From contig CAJAYO010000939.1 in NCBI GenBank assembly GCA_903948415.1, positions 1-33,877 of the forward strand: a stretch of DNA of 33,877 nt, written 5' to 3'. The stretch's first letter is position 1; each line of letters opens with the position of its first letter. The DNA comes from an uncultured Opitutia bacterium (GTDB taxonomy: Bacteria; Verrucomicrobiota; Verrucomicrobiia; Opitutales; Opitutaceae). Below are positions 7,661 through 15,117 of this stretch, piece after piece. The notes below the pieces were generated by a model. The model was not told where the DNA came from. It was given only the letters and a program-made list of their open reading frames with translations, and did no database searches. The position numbers were made by a program, and so were the translations under genes.

Positions 7661-10243
7661 CTGGGCGAGCCAGGCGGCGAGGTCGGCGTCGGCGAGGAGG
7701 TTGGTGCCGAACTGGTATTCGGGGGCGAGGAGGCTGGCGTAGGAGGGTTCGAGGAAACGCTGGCAGTGCAGGATGACGCGGGCGCGCTGGCCGGGGGCGC
7801 GGACGAGGCGGCCGAGGGCCTGGTTGACGCGGGTGATACCGGGAATCTGATACACGCGGCGGAAGGCCTGTTCGCGGGTGAGGCCGGCGCGGGTGGCCTC
7901 GTCGAGGCGGGCGCGCTGGATCGCGTTGACCTCGGGGAGCGCGGGGCCGACGACCATCGCGTGGGTGATGCGGCCGCCGAGGGCGTCGATGCTCTCGGCG
8001 AAACTGGAGCCGAGGACGAGGAAGAGGGCGTCGGCGAAGGCGAGGGATTCGTCGACCCAGGCGGATTGGGCGGCGAGGTCGCGGAGTTTGGGCTGGAGGG
8101 CGACGCGGAGGGGGAAGGCGCGGTCGAGCGCGGAGGCGACGGACTCGGCGTAGGCGTAGGACGGGAAGAACACGGCGACGCAGGGGGAGGGCGCGACGGA
8201 GGAGTTGAGCGTGGCGGGTGGAGCGCTGAGAGAATGAGAAGCGGAGGCGTGGAGGGCGGCGACGGTGGCGGCGGTGGTGGCGAAGTGGCGCGAGCGGTGT
8301 TGGAAGGTGGTGTCGACGCGGGCGTCGACGGCGACGTCGTAGGCGGCGTCGCGCCAGGGGGTGTGGGCGCGCAGGTGCACGGCGCCCGCGGCGGGCGCCG
8401 AGGTGGGCGGCGAAGTTGCGAGCTGAGAGCTGAGCGTTGCAGGCGCGAGGCCGATGGCGGTGGTGAAGGCGTCGGTGGGGGTGAGGGTCGCGCTGGCGAA
8501 GACGGCGCCGCCGAACGAGCGGAGGGTTTCGCCGATGGCATCCGCGGCATCGATACAGGTGAAATGGAGTTCGGCGGGGCGCGGCGTCCACAGGAGCTTT
8601 TTCAGCACGGGGGCGGCGAGCCATTCCGCGAGCTGCGGGGCCTGCCAGAGAATTTGGGAGAGCTGGGGGCCGAGGGCGGACGGATCGGGGGGCGTGACGG
8701 AGAGCTGGTCGGCGATCTTGGCGAGGGTGTCGGCGGCGTCGGCTTCGAGGGCGGGGTCGAGGACGGCGACGGGTTGGAGGGCGGCGAGGAGGTGGGTCCA
8801 GCTCTCCCAGGCGCGGACGAGGGCGGGGGGCGAGCGGAGGTGGTCGAGTTCGGCGAGGACGGCGCGGGCGTCGTCGGCGCGGGCCGAGTGGGAGTGGGCG
8901 TCGGCGACGCGGGCGGGGAGGTTGTGGGCTTCGTCGAGGAGGAGGAGGGTGCGGGCGGGGTCGAAGCCGGGCTGGTTGAAGAAGAGGGAGCGGTTGGCGG
9001 GGGCGAAGACGTAGTTGTAGTCGCCGATCCAGACGTCGTTGAAGGCGAGGGCGGCGCGGGTGATTTCGTAGGGGCAGAGGCGGGCGTCGCGGCCGGCGGC
9101 GCGGAGGGTGTCGAGGTCGCGGGCGTGGTGTTCGTCGAGGTAGAAGCGGGCGAGGCCGCTGGCGGGCCAGCGGGCGGCGAGGTTGTCGAGGTAGGAGCAG
9201 GATTCGCGGACGCAGTGGAAGACGGGGTTGATGCAGTGCTCGGCTTTGTTGCGGACGTGCCAGACGGTGACGGGCGGGCCGGCCGGGGCGGCGGGCGGCG
9301 CCGCCGTGGGCCGTTGCAAGGCGGAGGTGGCAGGGGGGGAGGCGGCGAGGCCGGCGGAGGGGGCCAGTTCACCGTTAGACTTTTCAGTTCGGCCTGGCGG
9401 CGATGACGGATCAGGCGTCATGGCGGCGAGGGTGCGGACGACCTGGAGTTGGCCGGTGGATTTGCTGGTGAGGTAGAGGGCGCGGTCGAAGTGGCCGGAG
9501 CGGAGCTGGCCGAGGGCGAATTCGAGGAGGACGCCGGTTTTGCCGAAGCCGGTGGGGGCTTCGAAGAGGACGAGCGGGTGGCGTTCGAAGGTCGCGGTGA
9601 GATCGCGCTGCGTCGTTTCCTGGCCGGGGCGCGGGGTGGCGAAGGGCGGCCGGAACCGGAGGTGGCGGAGGCGTTCGCGGGCGCGGAGGCGGAGGTGGAG
9701 GAACTCGGCGATGCGTTCGAGCTGGGCGCGGAAGAGGGCGTCGTCGGCGGAGGTGAGCGGGACGGTTTGCGCGAGGCCGGATTGGGCTTCGACAAAGACG
9801 AGCTGAGAGCTGAGCGCGGAGAGGGGCGGGCCGGCGGCGGAGCCGAGGCCGAGGCGCCACAGGGTGGCGTAGGTGGTGAGTTGGACGAAATAGTCGGGGT
9901 AGTCGCGGCGGAGTTCGGATTCGTCGGCCGGGAGGGGGCGGGTGACGGTCTTGATTTCGCGGAGGGTGAGTGCGGTGCCGGCGCGGAGGAGTTGATCGAT
10001 GCGGCCGGTGAGGGTGAGGGTCCAGCCGCGGTGGACGAGGCGGCCCTCGATGGGGACCTCGAACTCGGTGGCGGGGGCGGTGGCGGTGGCTTGGGCGCGG
10101 AGTTCGTTGTGCCAGTGGGTGCCGAGTTGCGCGCGCCAGAGGCCGGACGCGCCGCCGCCGCCGGCGTCGTGGGGGCCGAGGGTGAAGGCGGAGAATTCGC
10201 CGACACTCAGGCGGGCGGTGCGGGCGTCGAGGGAGAATTCCAT
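7658..10243 (-). CDS. PD-(D/E)XK nuclease fused to XPD/DinG-family Fe-S helicase
   Basis: An 861-residue protein with two parts. Residues about 40-130 look like a RecB/Cas4-type nuclease: HWHNELR near 45, Asp83 in GRIDQLL, the Glu96-Ile-Lys98 motif, and the QLTTYA motif from 121. The rest is a superfamily 2 helicase of the XPD/DinG group: Walker A APTGFGKT (229-236), four cysteines at 337, 344, 349 and 390 (the last in CPYE) expected to bind an iron-sulfur cluster, DEAH (437-440), and a motif VI QALGRLVR near the C-terminus. An Ala/Pro-rich insert of about 50 residues lies between Walker A and the cysteines. The likely role is DNA repair or processing of branched DNA, with the nuclease cutting near the unwound end. 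Two identical 18-bp heptamer-type repeats lie inside the coding sequence. It is the last gene of the DUF502-recO-VTT run. Confidence 0.85.
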   Translation of the reverse strand: MEFSLDARTARLSVGEFSAFTLGPHDAGGGGASGLWRAQLGTHWHNELRAQATATAPATEFEVPIEGRLVHRGWTLTLTGRIDQLLRAGTALTLREIKTVTRPLPADESELRRDYPDYFVQLTTYATLWRLGLGSAAGPPLSALSSQLVFVEAQSGLAQTVPLTSADDALFRAQLERIAEFLHLRLRARERLRHLRFRPPFATPRPGQETTQRDLTATFERHPLVLFEAPTGFGKTGVLLEFALGQLRSGHFDRALYLTSKSTGQLQVVRTLAAMTPDPSSPPGRTEKSNGELAPSAGLAASPPATSALQRPTAAPPAAPAGPPVTVWHVRNKAEHCINPVFHCVRESCSYLDNLAARWPASGLARFYLDEHHARDLDTLRAAGRDARLCPYEITRAALAFNDVWIGDYNYVFAPANRSLFFNQPGFDPARTLLLLDEAHNLPARVADAHSHSARADDARAVLAELDHLRSPPALVRAWESWTHLLAALQPVAVLDPALEADAADTLAKIADQLSVTPPDPSALGPQLSQILWQAPQLAEWLAAPVLKKLLWTPRPAELHFTCIDAADAIGETLRSFGGAVFASATLTPTDAFTTAIGLAPATLSSQLATSPPTSAPAAGAVHLRAHTPWRDAAYDVAVDARVDTTFQHRSRHFATTAATVAALHASASHSLSAPPATLNSSVAPSPCVAVFFPSYAYAESVASALDRAFPLRVALQPKLRDLAAQSAWVDESLAFADALFLVLGSSFAESIDALGGRITHAMVVGPALPEVNAIQRARLDEATRAGLTREQAFRRVYQIPGITRVNQALGRLVRAPGQRARVILHCQRFLEPSYASLLAPEYQFGTNLLADADLAAWLAQ
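8419..8436. repeat. Heptamer-type repeat inside helicase gene, copy 1
   Basis: cgagctgagagctgagcg contains AGCTGAG twice in tandem and is identical to the copy at 9799-9816. It encodes part of TLSSQL in a poorly conserved, Ala/Pro-rich region of the helicase. Confidence 0.6.
9799..9816. repeat. Heptamer-type repeat inside helicase gene, copy 2
   Basis: Identical 18 bases to 8419-8436, again read on the minus strand as LSSQL. It lies just after the nuclease QLTTYA motif, in the stretch GPPLSALSSQLVF. Confidence 0.6.
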
Positions 10244-10330
10244 GCGGGGTCAGCGACGGAACACAGGGAACCCGCGGAAGGAAGGCTGAAATCGGCGGCC
10301 GGGGCGGGGGGAGCGGCGGGCGGAGGCGGA

Positions 10331-11179
10331 TCAGGCGGGCCGGGGCGGCGGGGCGGAGAGGTTGCGGAGGGCGCGTTTGGCGAGGGAGCCGAGGATGAGG
10401 CAGACGACGAGGGTGACGACGATGCCGGCGATGACCGTCCAGCGTTCGGAGACGTTTTCAAAGCGGAGTTGCTCGAGGCGGGCGGCGCCGTAGGCGGCGG
10501 CGGCGGTGCGCGGGGCGATACCGACGACGGTGCCGAGCACGTAGTGGCGGAGGGGCACCCGGGCGGCGGAGAGCAGGAAGTTGACGATGGCGAAGGGCGA
10601 AAAGGGCGGGATGCGGAGGAGGGTGACGACAAGGAGGGTGCGCGGGGAGTCGACGCCGAGGAGCGCGCGTTGGACGGCGTGCCAGCGGGGTTTTTCGGCG
10701 ATGACGGCGAGGACGCGGTCGCGGGCGATCCAGCGGCCGATGGCATAGGCGATGACGGAGGCGACGGTGATCGCGGCCATGGCGACGGGCCAGCCGACGC
10801 CGAAGCCGAAGGCCCACCCGGCAAGGATGGCGGCGGAGTAGGTGGGGAGGAAGGAGACGCCGACCAGTACGGAGACGAAGACGAAGTAGATGAGGAGGCC
10901 GAGGTCCGCGTGGCCGCGGAGCCAGGGGCCGAGCGTGGTGAGCACGGCGAACAGAATGAAGCTTCCGAGCGGGGGCCAGAAGGACAGCAAGATCGCGAAC
11001 GGACCGGAGACGCCGAGACGGCGAAAGGTGCCGGGGCGGTGGGCGGCCGGGGCGGGTGGAGTGGAGAGGGGGTGGGGCACGAGGGAAGATTCGGGAGCGG
11101 GAGAGAGAGGCGGGACGGAGAGTGGCGTAGAAGGAATCTTGAAATCGGGAATCGGCCACCCGAAAACCGCGAAATCCAT
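10331..11179 (-). CDS. VTT/TVP38-TMEM64 (DedA superfamily) membrane protein
   Basis: A 282-residue integral inner-membrane protein. The VTT core is recognisable: several hydrophobic helices, SFLPTYSAAILAGWAFGFGVG, and the later RIPPFSPFAIVNFLLSAARVPLRHYVLGTVVGIAP re-entrant segment. Family members are linked to lipid or undecaprenyl-phosphate flipping and membrane homeostasis; the substrate cannot be told from sequence. The first ~45 residues are Pro/Ser-rich and include IPDFKIP, encoded by a degenerate heptamer run. The true start may therefore be the in-frame GTG in SSLVPHPLS, about 33 codons downstream. The gene sits 55 bp after the recO-like gene and 87 bp before the helicase, probably in one transcript. 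Confidence 0.85.
   Translation of the reverse strand: MDFAVFGWPIPDFKIPSTPLSVPPLSPAPESSLVPHPLSTPPAPAAHRPGTFRRLGVSGPFAILLSFWPPLGSFILFAVLTTLGPWLRGHADLGLLIYFVFVSVLVGVSFLPTYSAAILAGWAFGFGVGWPVAMAAITVASVIAYAIGRWIARDRVLAVIAEKPRWHAVQRALLGVDSPRTLLVVTLLRIPPFSPFAIVNFLLSAARVPLRHYVLGTVVGIAPRTAAAAYGAARLEQLRFENVSERWTVIAGIVVTLVVCLILGSLAKRALRNLSAPPPRPA
11132..11153. repeat. Degenerate heptamer run in the 5' end of the VTT gene
   Basis: AGGAATC, one extra T, TGAAATC and GGGAATC form three 7-bp units, two of them contiguous. They fall in the non-conserved N-terminal extension of the VTT protein. The pattern matches the clearer arrays in ybeY but is short. Confidence 0.35.
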
Positions 11180-11234
11180 CGCGGAGGCAACCGGGGGGGC
11201 GGCGGCAGCAGGAGCAACCCGGGCGCGGCGCGGG

Positions 11235-11852
11235 TCAGTCGAGGAGGATGTCGGTATGGTGGCGGAGGTAGTCTTCGAGGCCGCGCTGGAGGTGGAGGAC
11301 GGTGGCGGGCGGCGCGGTTTGATCGGCGAGCGGGCGGTTGAGGAGCGGGGCGACGGTGGCGCGGTCGGCGTCGGCCAGGAGGGGGAACCACTGTTGCTTG
11401 AGCGGGTAGCCCTCGTCGCGGGCGAAACAGTAGAGGCTTTTGAAATACACGATGTCGGGGCGGGCGCCGGCGGCGAGCGCGCCGAAAGCGGTGCGCAAGA
11501 GGGTGGCGACGGCGACGCGGCTCTCCTCGTGGACGGGGTTGCGGGCGACGAGGGAGGCGAGGGCGGAGGCGGCGACGAGGGTTTCGTAGCTGCGGCCGAG
11601 GTCGGCGTGGCGGGTGACGATCGTGGTTTCCTTCACGAACCAGGTGCGGCCCTGGTTGGACGATTCGAGGAGGAGGGAGGCTTCGTCGAAGAGGTCGAGG
11701 GCGACGGCGGTGGCGGCGAATTTTTTCGCGACGCGCTGCAGAATCAGGAGCGGGCCCTGGTCGGCGGAAAAGGCGGTGAAGGTTTGGAACGAGTCGGCGG
11801 GCGGGCGTTTCGCGAGGACGAAGACGTCGGTCTGGAGCGTGGGGGCGGGCAC
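11235..11852 (-). CDS. recO: RecO-like DNA repair protein
   Basis: A 205-residue cytoplasmic protein starting at a GTG. The opening TDVFVLAKRPPADSFQTFTAFSADQGPLLILQRVAKK follows the RecO N-terminal OB-fold pattern (adaptable start, the run ending in G.L..L..G.K). The later helical part, including YFKSLYCFARDEGYPLKQQWFPLL, fits the RecO C-terminal domain. The usual zinc-binding cysteines of many RecO proteins are not evident, and similarity is weak. RecO loads RecA on SSB-coated DNA with RecR in the RecFOR pathway. The gene lies 40 bp downstream of the DUF502 gene and two genes upstream of a nuclease-helicase, so a repair role fits the context. An unrelated conserved hypothetical remains possible. 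Confidence 0.55.
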   Translation of the reverse strand: MPAPTLQTDVFVLAKRPPADSFQTFTAFSADQGPLLILQRVAKKFAATAVALDLFDEASLLLESSNQGRTWFVKETTIVTRHADLGRSYETLVAASALASLVARNPVHEESRVAVATLLRTAFGALAAGARPDIVYFKSLYCFARDEGYPLKQQWFPLLADADRATVAPLLNRPLADQTAPPATVLHLQRGLEDYLRHHTDILLD

Positions 11853-11892
11853 GGGGCGAGGGGCGGGGCGCGTGACCGGGGAGCAGGGGGCC

Positions 11893-12573
11893 TCAGCGCG
11901 GGACGCCCAGTTCCGGGTTTTCGCCGCGGTGGGTCGGCCACGGGGGGACGACGGCGCCGCCGGAGATGATCATTTTCATGCCATCGCCGACGCTCATTTC
12001 GAGTTCGATGACTTCGTGCGGCGGGAACATCAGGAGGTAGCCGCCGGTGGGGTTGGGGGTGGTGGGGACGAAGACGGTCCAGAGCTCGCCGACGCCGGCT
12101 TTGAGCTGGGCTTCGCTCTGGGTTTTGTTGGTGAGGAAGCCGAGGGTCCAGGTGCCGGCGCGGGGGAACTGGACGAGGACGACTTTGTTGTAGAGGTTGC
12201 GGTTTTTGGTGCCGAAGGTGGCGACGATCTGGCGGACGGAATTGTAGACGGCGCTGACGCCGGGGATGCTCTGGACGGAACGTTCGAGCAGGCGGAGGAA
12301 GAATTTGCCGAAGACGTAGTGGGAGACAAAGCCGAGGGCGGTGACGAGGCCGAAGATGACGAGGGTGGCCACGATGTCCCAGACGAGGGGGAGGTCCTTG
12401 AGGGAGGCGGGGAGATGGGACTCGAAGAGAGGGCGGAAGGTGCCGCCGACGACGTCGATGATGCGGCCGAGGGCCCAGAGGGTGACGACGAGCGGCGCGA
12501 GGAGCAGTCCGCCGGTGAAGAAGGCGTTGCGGATCGTGGCGAAGCGGGAATTGGGCGGCGGAACGTCAGACAT
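11893..12573 (-). CDS. DUF502 family membrane protein
   Basis: A 226-residue protein. The ORF track extends far upstream through the antisense of another gene; the ATG at 12573 (MSDVPPPNSRFATIRNAFFTGG) is the sensible start. Family features are clear: a first hydrophobic segment FFTGGLLLAPLVVTLWAL, a second VWDIVATLVIFGLVTALGFVSHYVFGKF, then ERSVQSIPGVSAVYNSVRQI and a soluble part with VVLVQFPRAGTWTLGFLT, VFVPTTPNPTGGYLLMFP and VGDGMKMIISGG. DUF502 proteins are two-helix inner-membrane proteins of unknown function, found widely in bacteria. It heads the DUF502-recO-VTT-helicase run. No Shine-Dalgarno sequence is evident. Confidence 0.9.
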   Translation of the reverse strand: MSDVPPPNSRFATIRNAFFTGGLLLAPLVVTLWALGRIIDVVGGTFRPLFESHLPASLKDLPLVWDIVATLVIFGLVTALGFVSHYVFGKFFLRLLERSVQSIPGVSAVYNSVRQIVATFGTKNRNLYNKVVLVQFPRAGTWTLGFLTNKTQSEAQLKAGVGELWTVFVPTTPNPTGGYLLMFPPHEVIELEMSVGDGMKMIISGGAVVPPWPTHRGENPELGVPR

Positions 12574-12704
12574 GGCGTGGGGCGACGGTAGGGACGGCGC
12601 GCGGCTTAGCACGGAAAAATTGCAGAGGCGGAGTGAACTCGGTGGAGCCACGCCCGGCACGTGAAGCCGCGCCGCGGAGCGCACGGCCCACCTTCGGGGG
12701 GCAA

Positions 12705-12717
12705 CCGCCGCTCCGAT
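12705..12717. repeat. Partial copy of the CGGAGCGGCGG element
   Basis: On the minus strand, immediately after the Ig-like gene's TAA stop, CGGAGCGGCGG recurs as at 7621-7632. The second hairpin of the fuller element is not preserved here. Confidence 0.35.
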
Positions 12718-13640
12718 TATGGGACCTCGTAGATTTCGAGGAGGACGGCACCCGCGGTGGTGTCGCCGCTGGTGACTTGGGCGGTGTAGGCGCCGGGCGG
12801 GAAGGGCATCATGACGACGGCGTCGAGGGTGCCGGGGGCAAGGGGGAACGCGCCGGTTTTCGCCAAGGCGTCGGCGAGGTCGGCCTCGTAGGTGAGGCCG
12901 CCGACGACGGCGGGATAAACGTAGCCGTTGGTGTAGGGGTTGCCGGTGGCGTCGAAGACCCGGAGCACGGGGGCGCGGAGCGGATTGGCGACGCCGAAGG
13001 CGGCGAGGGTGGGGCCGACGGCGCGGAGAACGAGTTTCTTGGACTGGGAGGCGCCCGCGGCGACGACGAAGCCGGCGGTGAGATTTTGGCCGGCGCCGGC
13101 GGCGAGGACGGCGCGGGTGGACTGGTTCACGAGGCGGTCGGTCGGGCCGACGCCGAGGATGAGGAACTGACTGGGAAGGACGGTCCGGTTGGGTTCGGAG
13201 GTGACGAGTTGATAGGTGCCGGCGTCGGAAGAGCGCACGCCGTGGATGGCCAGGAGGGTGCCGGTGGCGCCAACGAGGGGGCGGCCGTCTTTGAGCCATT
13301 GGACGGCGCGGTTGGCGAAGGTGGGGCCGGTGAGGAGGAGGGTTTCGCCGGCGGGCACGGTGACCCGCGAGGGTGGGACGGTGCGGAGGCCGCTGCCGAC
13401 GTCGAGGGTGACGGCGGTTTCGCCGACCGCGGGGGCCTGGAGGGCGTTGCCGGCGGGCGCGAGGACGGCGGCGGGCAGGGTGACGGGGGCCACGGGGGCG
13501 GCCGTGGTTACGGTGACGGCCCCGGCCGGCGTGGTCGGGGCGGGCTGGGCGGTCGCGCGGGGCGCGAGCAAGGCGGCAGGTAAAAGCAGCAGCGGGGCGG
13601 CGCGGGACGCGTAGGCGGCAATGTTGGCGATGACCTTCAT
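12717..13640 (-). CDS. Secreted Ig-like protein with one C-terminal module
   Basis: A 307-residue exported protein. A signal peptide (PLLLLPAALLAPRATAQ) is followed by a low-complexity Ala/Pro/Thr/Val linker to about residue 75. An Ig-like domain then has VQWLKDGRPLVG and VRSSDAGTYQLV. The final ~140 residues are one copy of the module found in the protease and CAP protein: RLVNQSTRAVL, KLVLRAVGPTLAAFGV, and the ending GAVLLEIYEVP. There is no catalytic domain, so it is probably a structural or binding protein at the cell surface. It starts only 7 bp after the ybeY stop, with GAGGG a few bases upstream, so it is probably transcribed with ybeY. Confidence 0.8.
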   Translation of the reverse strand: MKVIANIAAYASRAAPLLLLPAALLAPRATAQPAPTTPAGAVTVTTAAPVAPVTLPAAVLAPAGNALQAPAVGETAVTLDVGSGLRTVPPSRVTVPAGETLLLTGPTFANRAVQWLKDGRPLVGATGTLLAIHGVRSSDAGTYQLVTSEPNRTVLPSQFLILGVGPTDRLVNQSTRAVLAAGAGQNLTAGFVVAAGASQSKKLVLRAVGPTLAAFGVANPLRAPVLRVFDATGNPYTNGYVYPAVVGGLTYEADLADALAKTGAFPLAPGTLDAVVMMPFPPGAYTAQVTSGDTTAGAVLLEIYEVP

Positions 13641-13647
13641 AAAGCCC

Positions 13648-14295
13648 TCAGGAGAGCCGAAAGCTGGGAAGGCAATCGTGCAGGCGGAGGAGGGTCATGG
13701 CGCGGGCTTCGGCGCGGCGCATGAGACGTTTTTTGGCGGGGACGAGGTCGTCGTAGCCGGCGAGGTGGAGCCAGCCGTGGACGAGGTAGAGGGTGAGTTC
13801 GGCGCTGAAGGCGGCCGCGGATTTGAGATCGGAGATTTGAGATTTGAGAGACGGAACGGGCGGACTGACGTGGCGGAGGGCGGCGTCGACGGAGACGCAG
13901 ATTTCGCCGGCGGTGCCGAAGGCCGGGTTGCCCTCGAAGGTGATCACGTCGGTGGGCGTGGGGTCGGCGAGGAAATCGGCGTGGAGCTGGGCGAGAGCGG
14001 CGTCGGTGAGGAAGACGAGGGAGAGTTCGCCGGGCGGGGCGGAGAGGCCGGGCGAAATTTTGGATTTTGGATTTTGGATTTTCGATTCGGCGAAGTGGGC
14101 GTCGAGTAGGTGGATGACGCGCGTGACGGCGCGCCGGTCGAGGCGGAGGCGCGGGTGGTGGTTCGCGAGGGTGATGGAGCGGGCGGGCACGGCGGAGAGA
14201 GCGGTTTCAAGCCAATCCTTGGCACGAGGACGCGAGGCAAGCGGAAAGACGGTGCAAGGGTGGGCGTGGGCAGATTTTGTTTTTGTCTCGGCCAT
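13648..14295 (-). CDS. ybeY: Endoribonuclease YbeY (rRNA maturation)
   Basis: A 215-residue protein from the ATG at 14295. A GTG at 14190 (VPARSITLANHHPRL) gives 180 residues and begins nearer the usual family start. The conserved core is present: ELSLVFLTDAALAQLHADFL, TDVITFEGN, GEICVSVDAA and HGWLHLAGYDD. The expected H-x3-H-x5-H metal site keeps its first two histidines; the third position is Asp, as in some other phyla. YbeY is a metal-dependent RNase acting in 16S rRNA 3' processing and ribosome quality control. Two short insertions, AESKIQNPKSKISP and SLKSQISDLKS, are encoded by AT-rich heptamer repeats (14054-14088 and 13820-13854). Its usual neighbours phoH and pgpH are about 7-8 kb away here, on the same strand. 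Confidence 0.85.
   Translation of the reverse strand: MAETKTKSAHAHPCTVFPLASRPRAKDWLETALSAVPARSITLANHHPRLRLDRRAVTRVIHLLDAHFAESKIQNPKSKISPGLSAPPGELSLVFLTDAALAQLHADFLADPTPTDVITFEGNPAFGTAGEICVSVDAALRHVSPPVPSLKSQISDLKSAAAFSAELTLYLVHGWLHLAGYDDLVPAKKRLMRRAEARAMTLLRLHDCLPSFRLS
13820..13854. repeat. Heptamer array in ybeY (GATTTGA type)
   Basis: Five consecutive 7-bp units: GATTTGA GATCGGA GATTTGA GATTTGA GAGACGG. On the coding strand they encode SLKSQISDLKS, between the GEICVSVDAA and HGWLHLAGYDD motifs. The base composition is far more AT-rich than the gene around it. Confidence 0.8.
14054..14088. repeat. Heptamer array in ybeY (TGGATTT type)
   Basis: Five units: GAAATTT TGGATTT TGGATTT TGGATTT TCGATTC. 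Three are identical. They encode SKIQNPKSKIS in a surface-loop position before the first conserved strand of YbeY. This is a different consensus from the array 200 bp away. Confidence 0.8.
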
Positions 14296-14342
14296 TTTTG
14301 GTCGCGCGATTTCAGCAGCGCGGCTCCTGCGGGCCGATCGCG

Positions 14343-14356
14343 CCGGGAATTCCCGG
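14343..14356. promoter_or_regulatory. 14-bp perfect palindrome between divergent genes
   Basis: CCGGGAATTCCCGG is a perfect palindrome in the 126-bp gap between ybeY (leftward) and the molybdenum hydroxylase genes (rightward). It could be a binding site for a dimeric regulator of either transcript. There is no regulator gene next to it, and in such GC-rich DNA chance is not excluded. Confidence 0.3.
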
Positions 14357-14421
14357 GGGCCGGGCGGTGCGGGCGCTTGTGAGCGGAGATGTCCAGGCGC
14401 AGGGTGGGGACAAGGGAGGGT

Positions 14422-15117
14422 ATGAAAACACGCGCGACGCAAACTGCAGGGGCCGAGCAGCCGGGCCCGACGGTGGCGGGCGGCGTGTCGCGCCGGATCT
14501 TTTTGAAGAGCCTCGGGACGAGCGCGGTGACGGCCGCGGCGTTGGGCGCGGACACGGTCTCGCAGGGGCTCGCCCAGGCGAACGCGGAGCGCGCGCAAGG
14601 ACCGGGGGCCGTGGCGGTCGCGTTCACGGTGAACGGGGAAAAGAGGACGCTGATGGTCGAGCCGCGCGTGACGTTGCTCGAAGCGCTGCGGGGCAATCTG
14701 GGACTGACGGGCGCCAAGGAAGCGTGCGACCGGGCGACGTGCGGGGCGTGCACGGTGTTGCTCAACGACACGCCGGTCTATGCGTGTTCGATGCTCGCGA
14801 TCGAGGCGCAGGGTGCGGCGATCACGACGATCGAAGGGCTCGCGCGCGACGGAAAGCTGACGGCGTTGCAACAGGCGATGGTCGAGCAGGACGGGTTGCA
14901 GTGCGGGTTTTGTTCGCCGGGCATGGTGATGGTGCTCACGGCGCTGCTCCGGAAAAATCCGCACCCGACGGAGGCCGAAGTGCGCCGGGCGATTGCGGGG
15001 AATCTGTGCCGGTGCGGTTCCTATCCGCGGATCGTGGCCGCGACGCTGGCGGCGAGCGGGCAAAAACCGGTGACCCAGCTCAATGTCATTTCCCTGCACG
15101 ACCATGCCCTGGCCTAA
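14422..15117 (+). CDS. Tat-exported 2Fe-2S subunit of aldehyde/xanthine-type oxidoreductase (PaoA-like)
   Basis: A 231-residue iron-sulfur subunit. The ATG at 14422 is preferred over the track start because AAGGGAGGG lies just upstream and the N-terminus becomes a Tat signal: SRRIFLK (23-29) followed by a hydrophobic stretch. Two [2Fe-2S] sites are complete: Cys102, 107, 110 and 122 (ACDRATCGAC and VYAC) in the ferredoxin-like domain, and Cys161, 164, 196 and 198 (QCGFCSPG and NLCRCGSYP) in the helical domain. It passes electrons from the molybdenum cofactor to the FAD subunit. The other two subunits lack signals, so the folded complex is presumably exported by hitch-hiking on this one, as in E. 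coli PaoABC. It overlaps the next gene by 14 bp. Confidence 0.9.
   Translation: MKTRATQTAGAEQPGPTVAGGVSRRIFLKSLGTSAVTAAALGADTVSQGLAQANAERAQGPGAVAVAFTVNGEKRTLMVEPRVTLLEALRGNLGLTGAKEACDRATCGACTVLLNDTPVYACSMLAIEAQGAAITTIEGLARDGKLTALQQAMVEQDGLQCGFCSPGMVMVLTALLRKNPHPTEAEVRRAIAGNLCRCGSYPRIVAATLAASGQKPVTQLNVISLHDHALA

Noticed and set aside
7658-11852. A phage-defence island built on the nuclease-helicase, VTT protein and RecO-like gene
   Set aside because: The neighbours are ordinary housekeeping families, and there is no mobile element, methylase or other defence gene. The fusion enzyme is kept as a finding without the defence claim.
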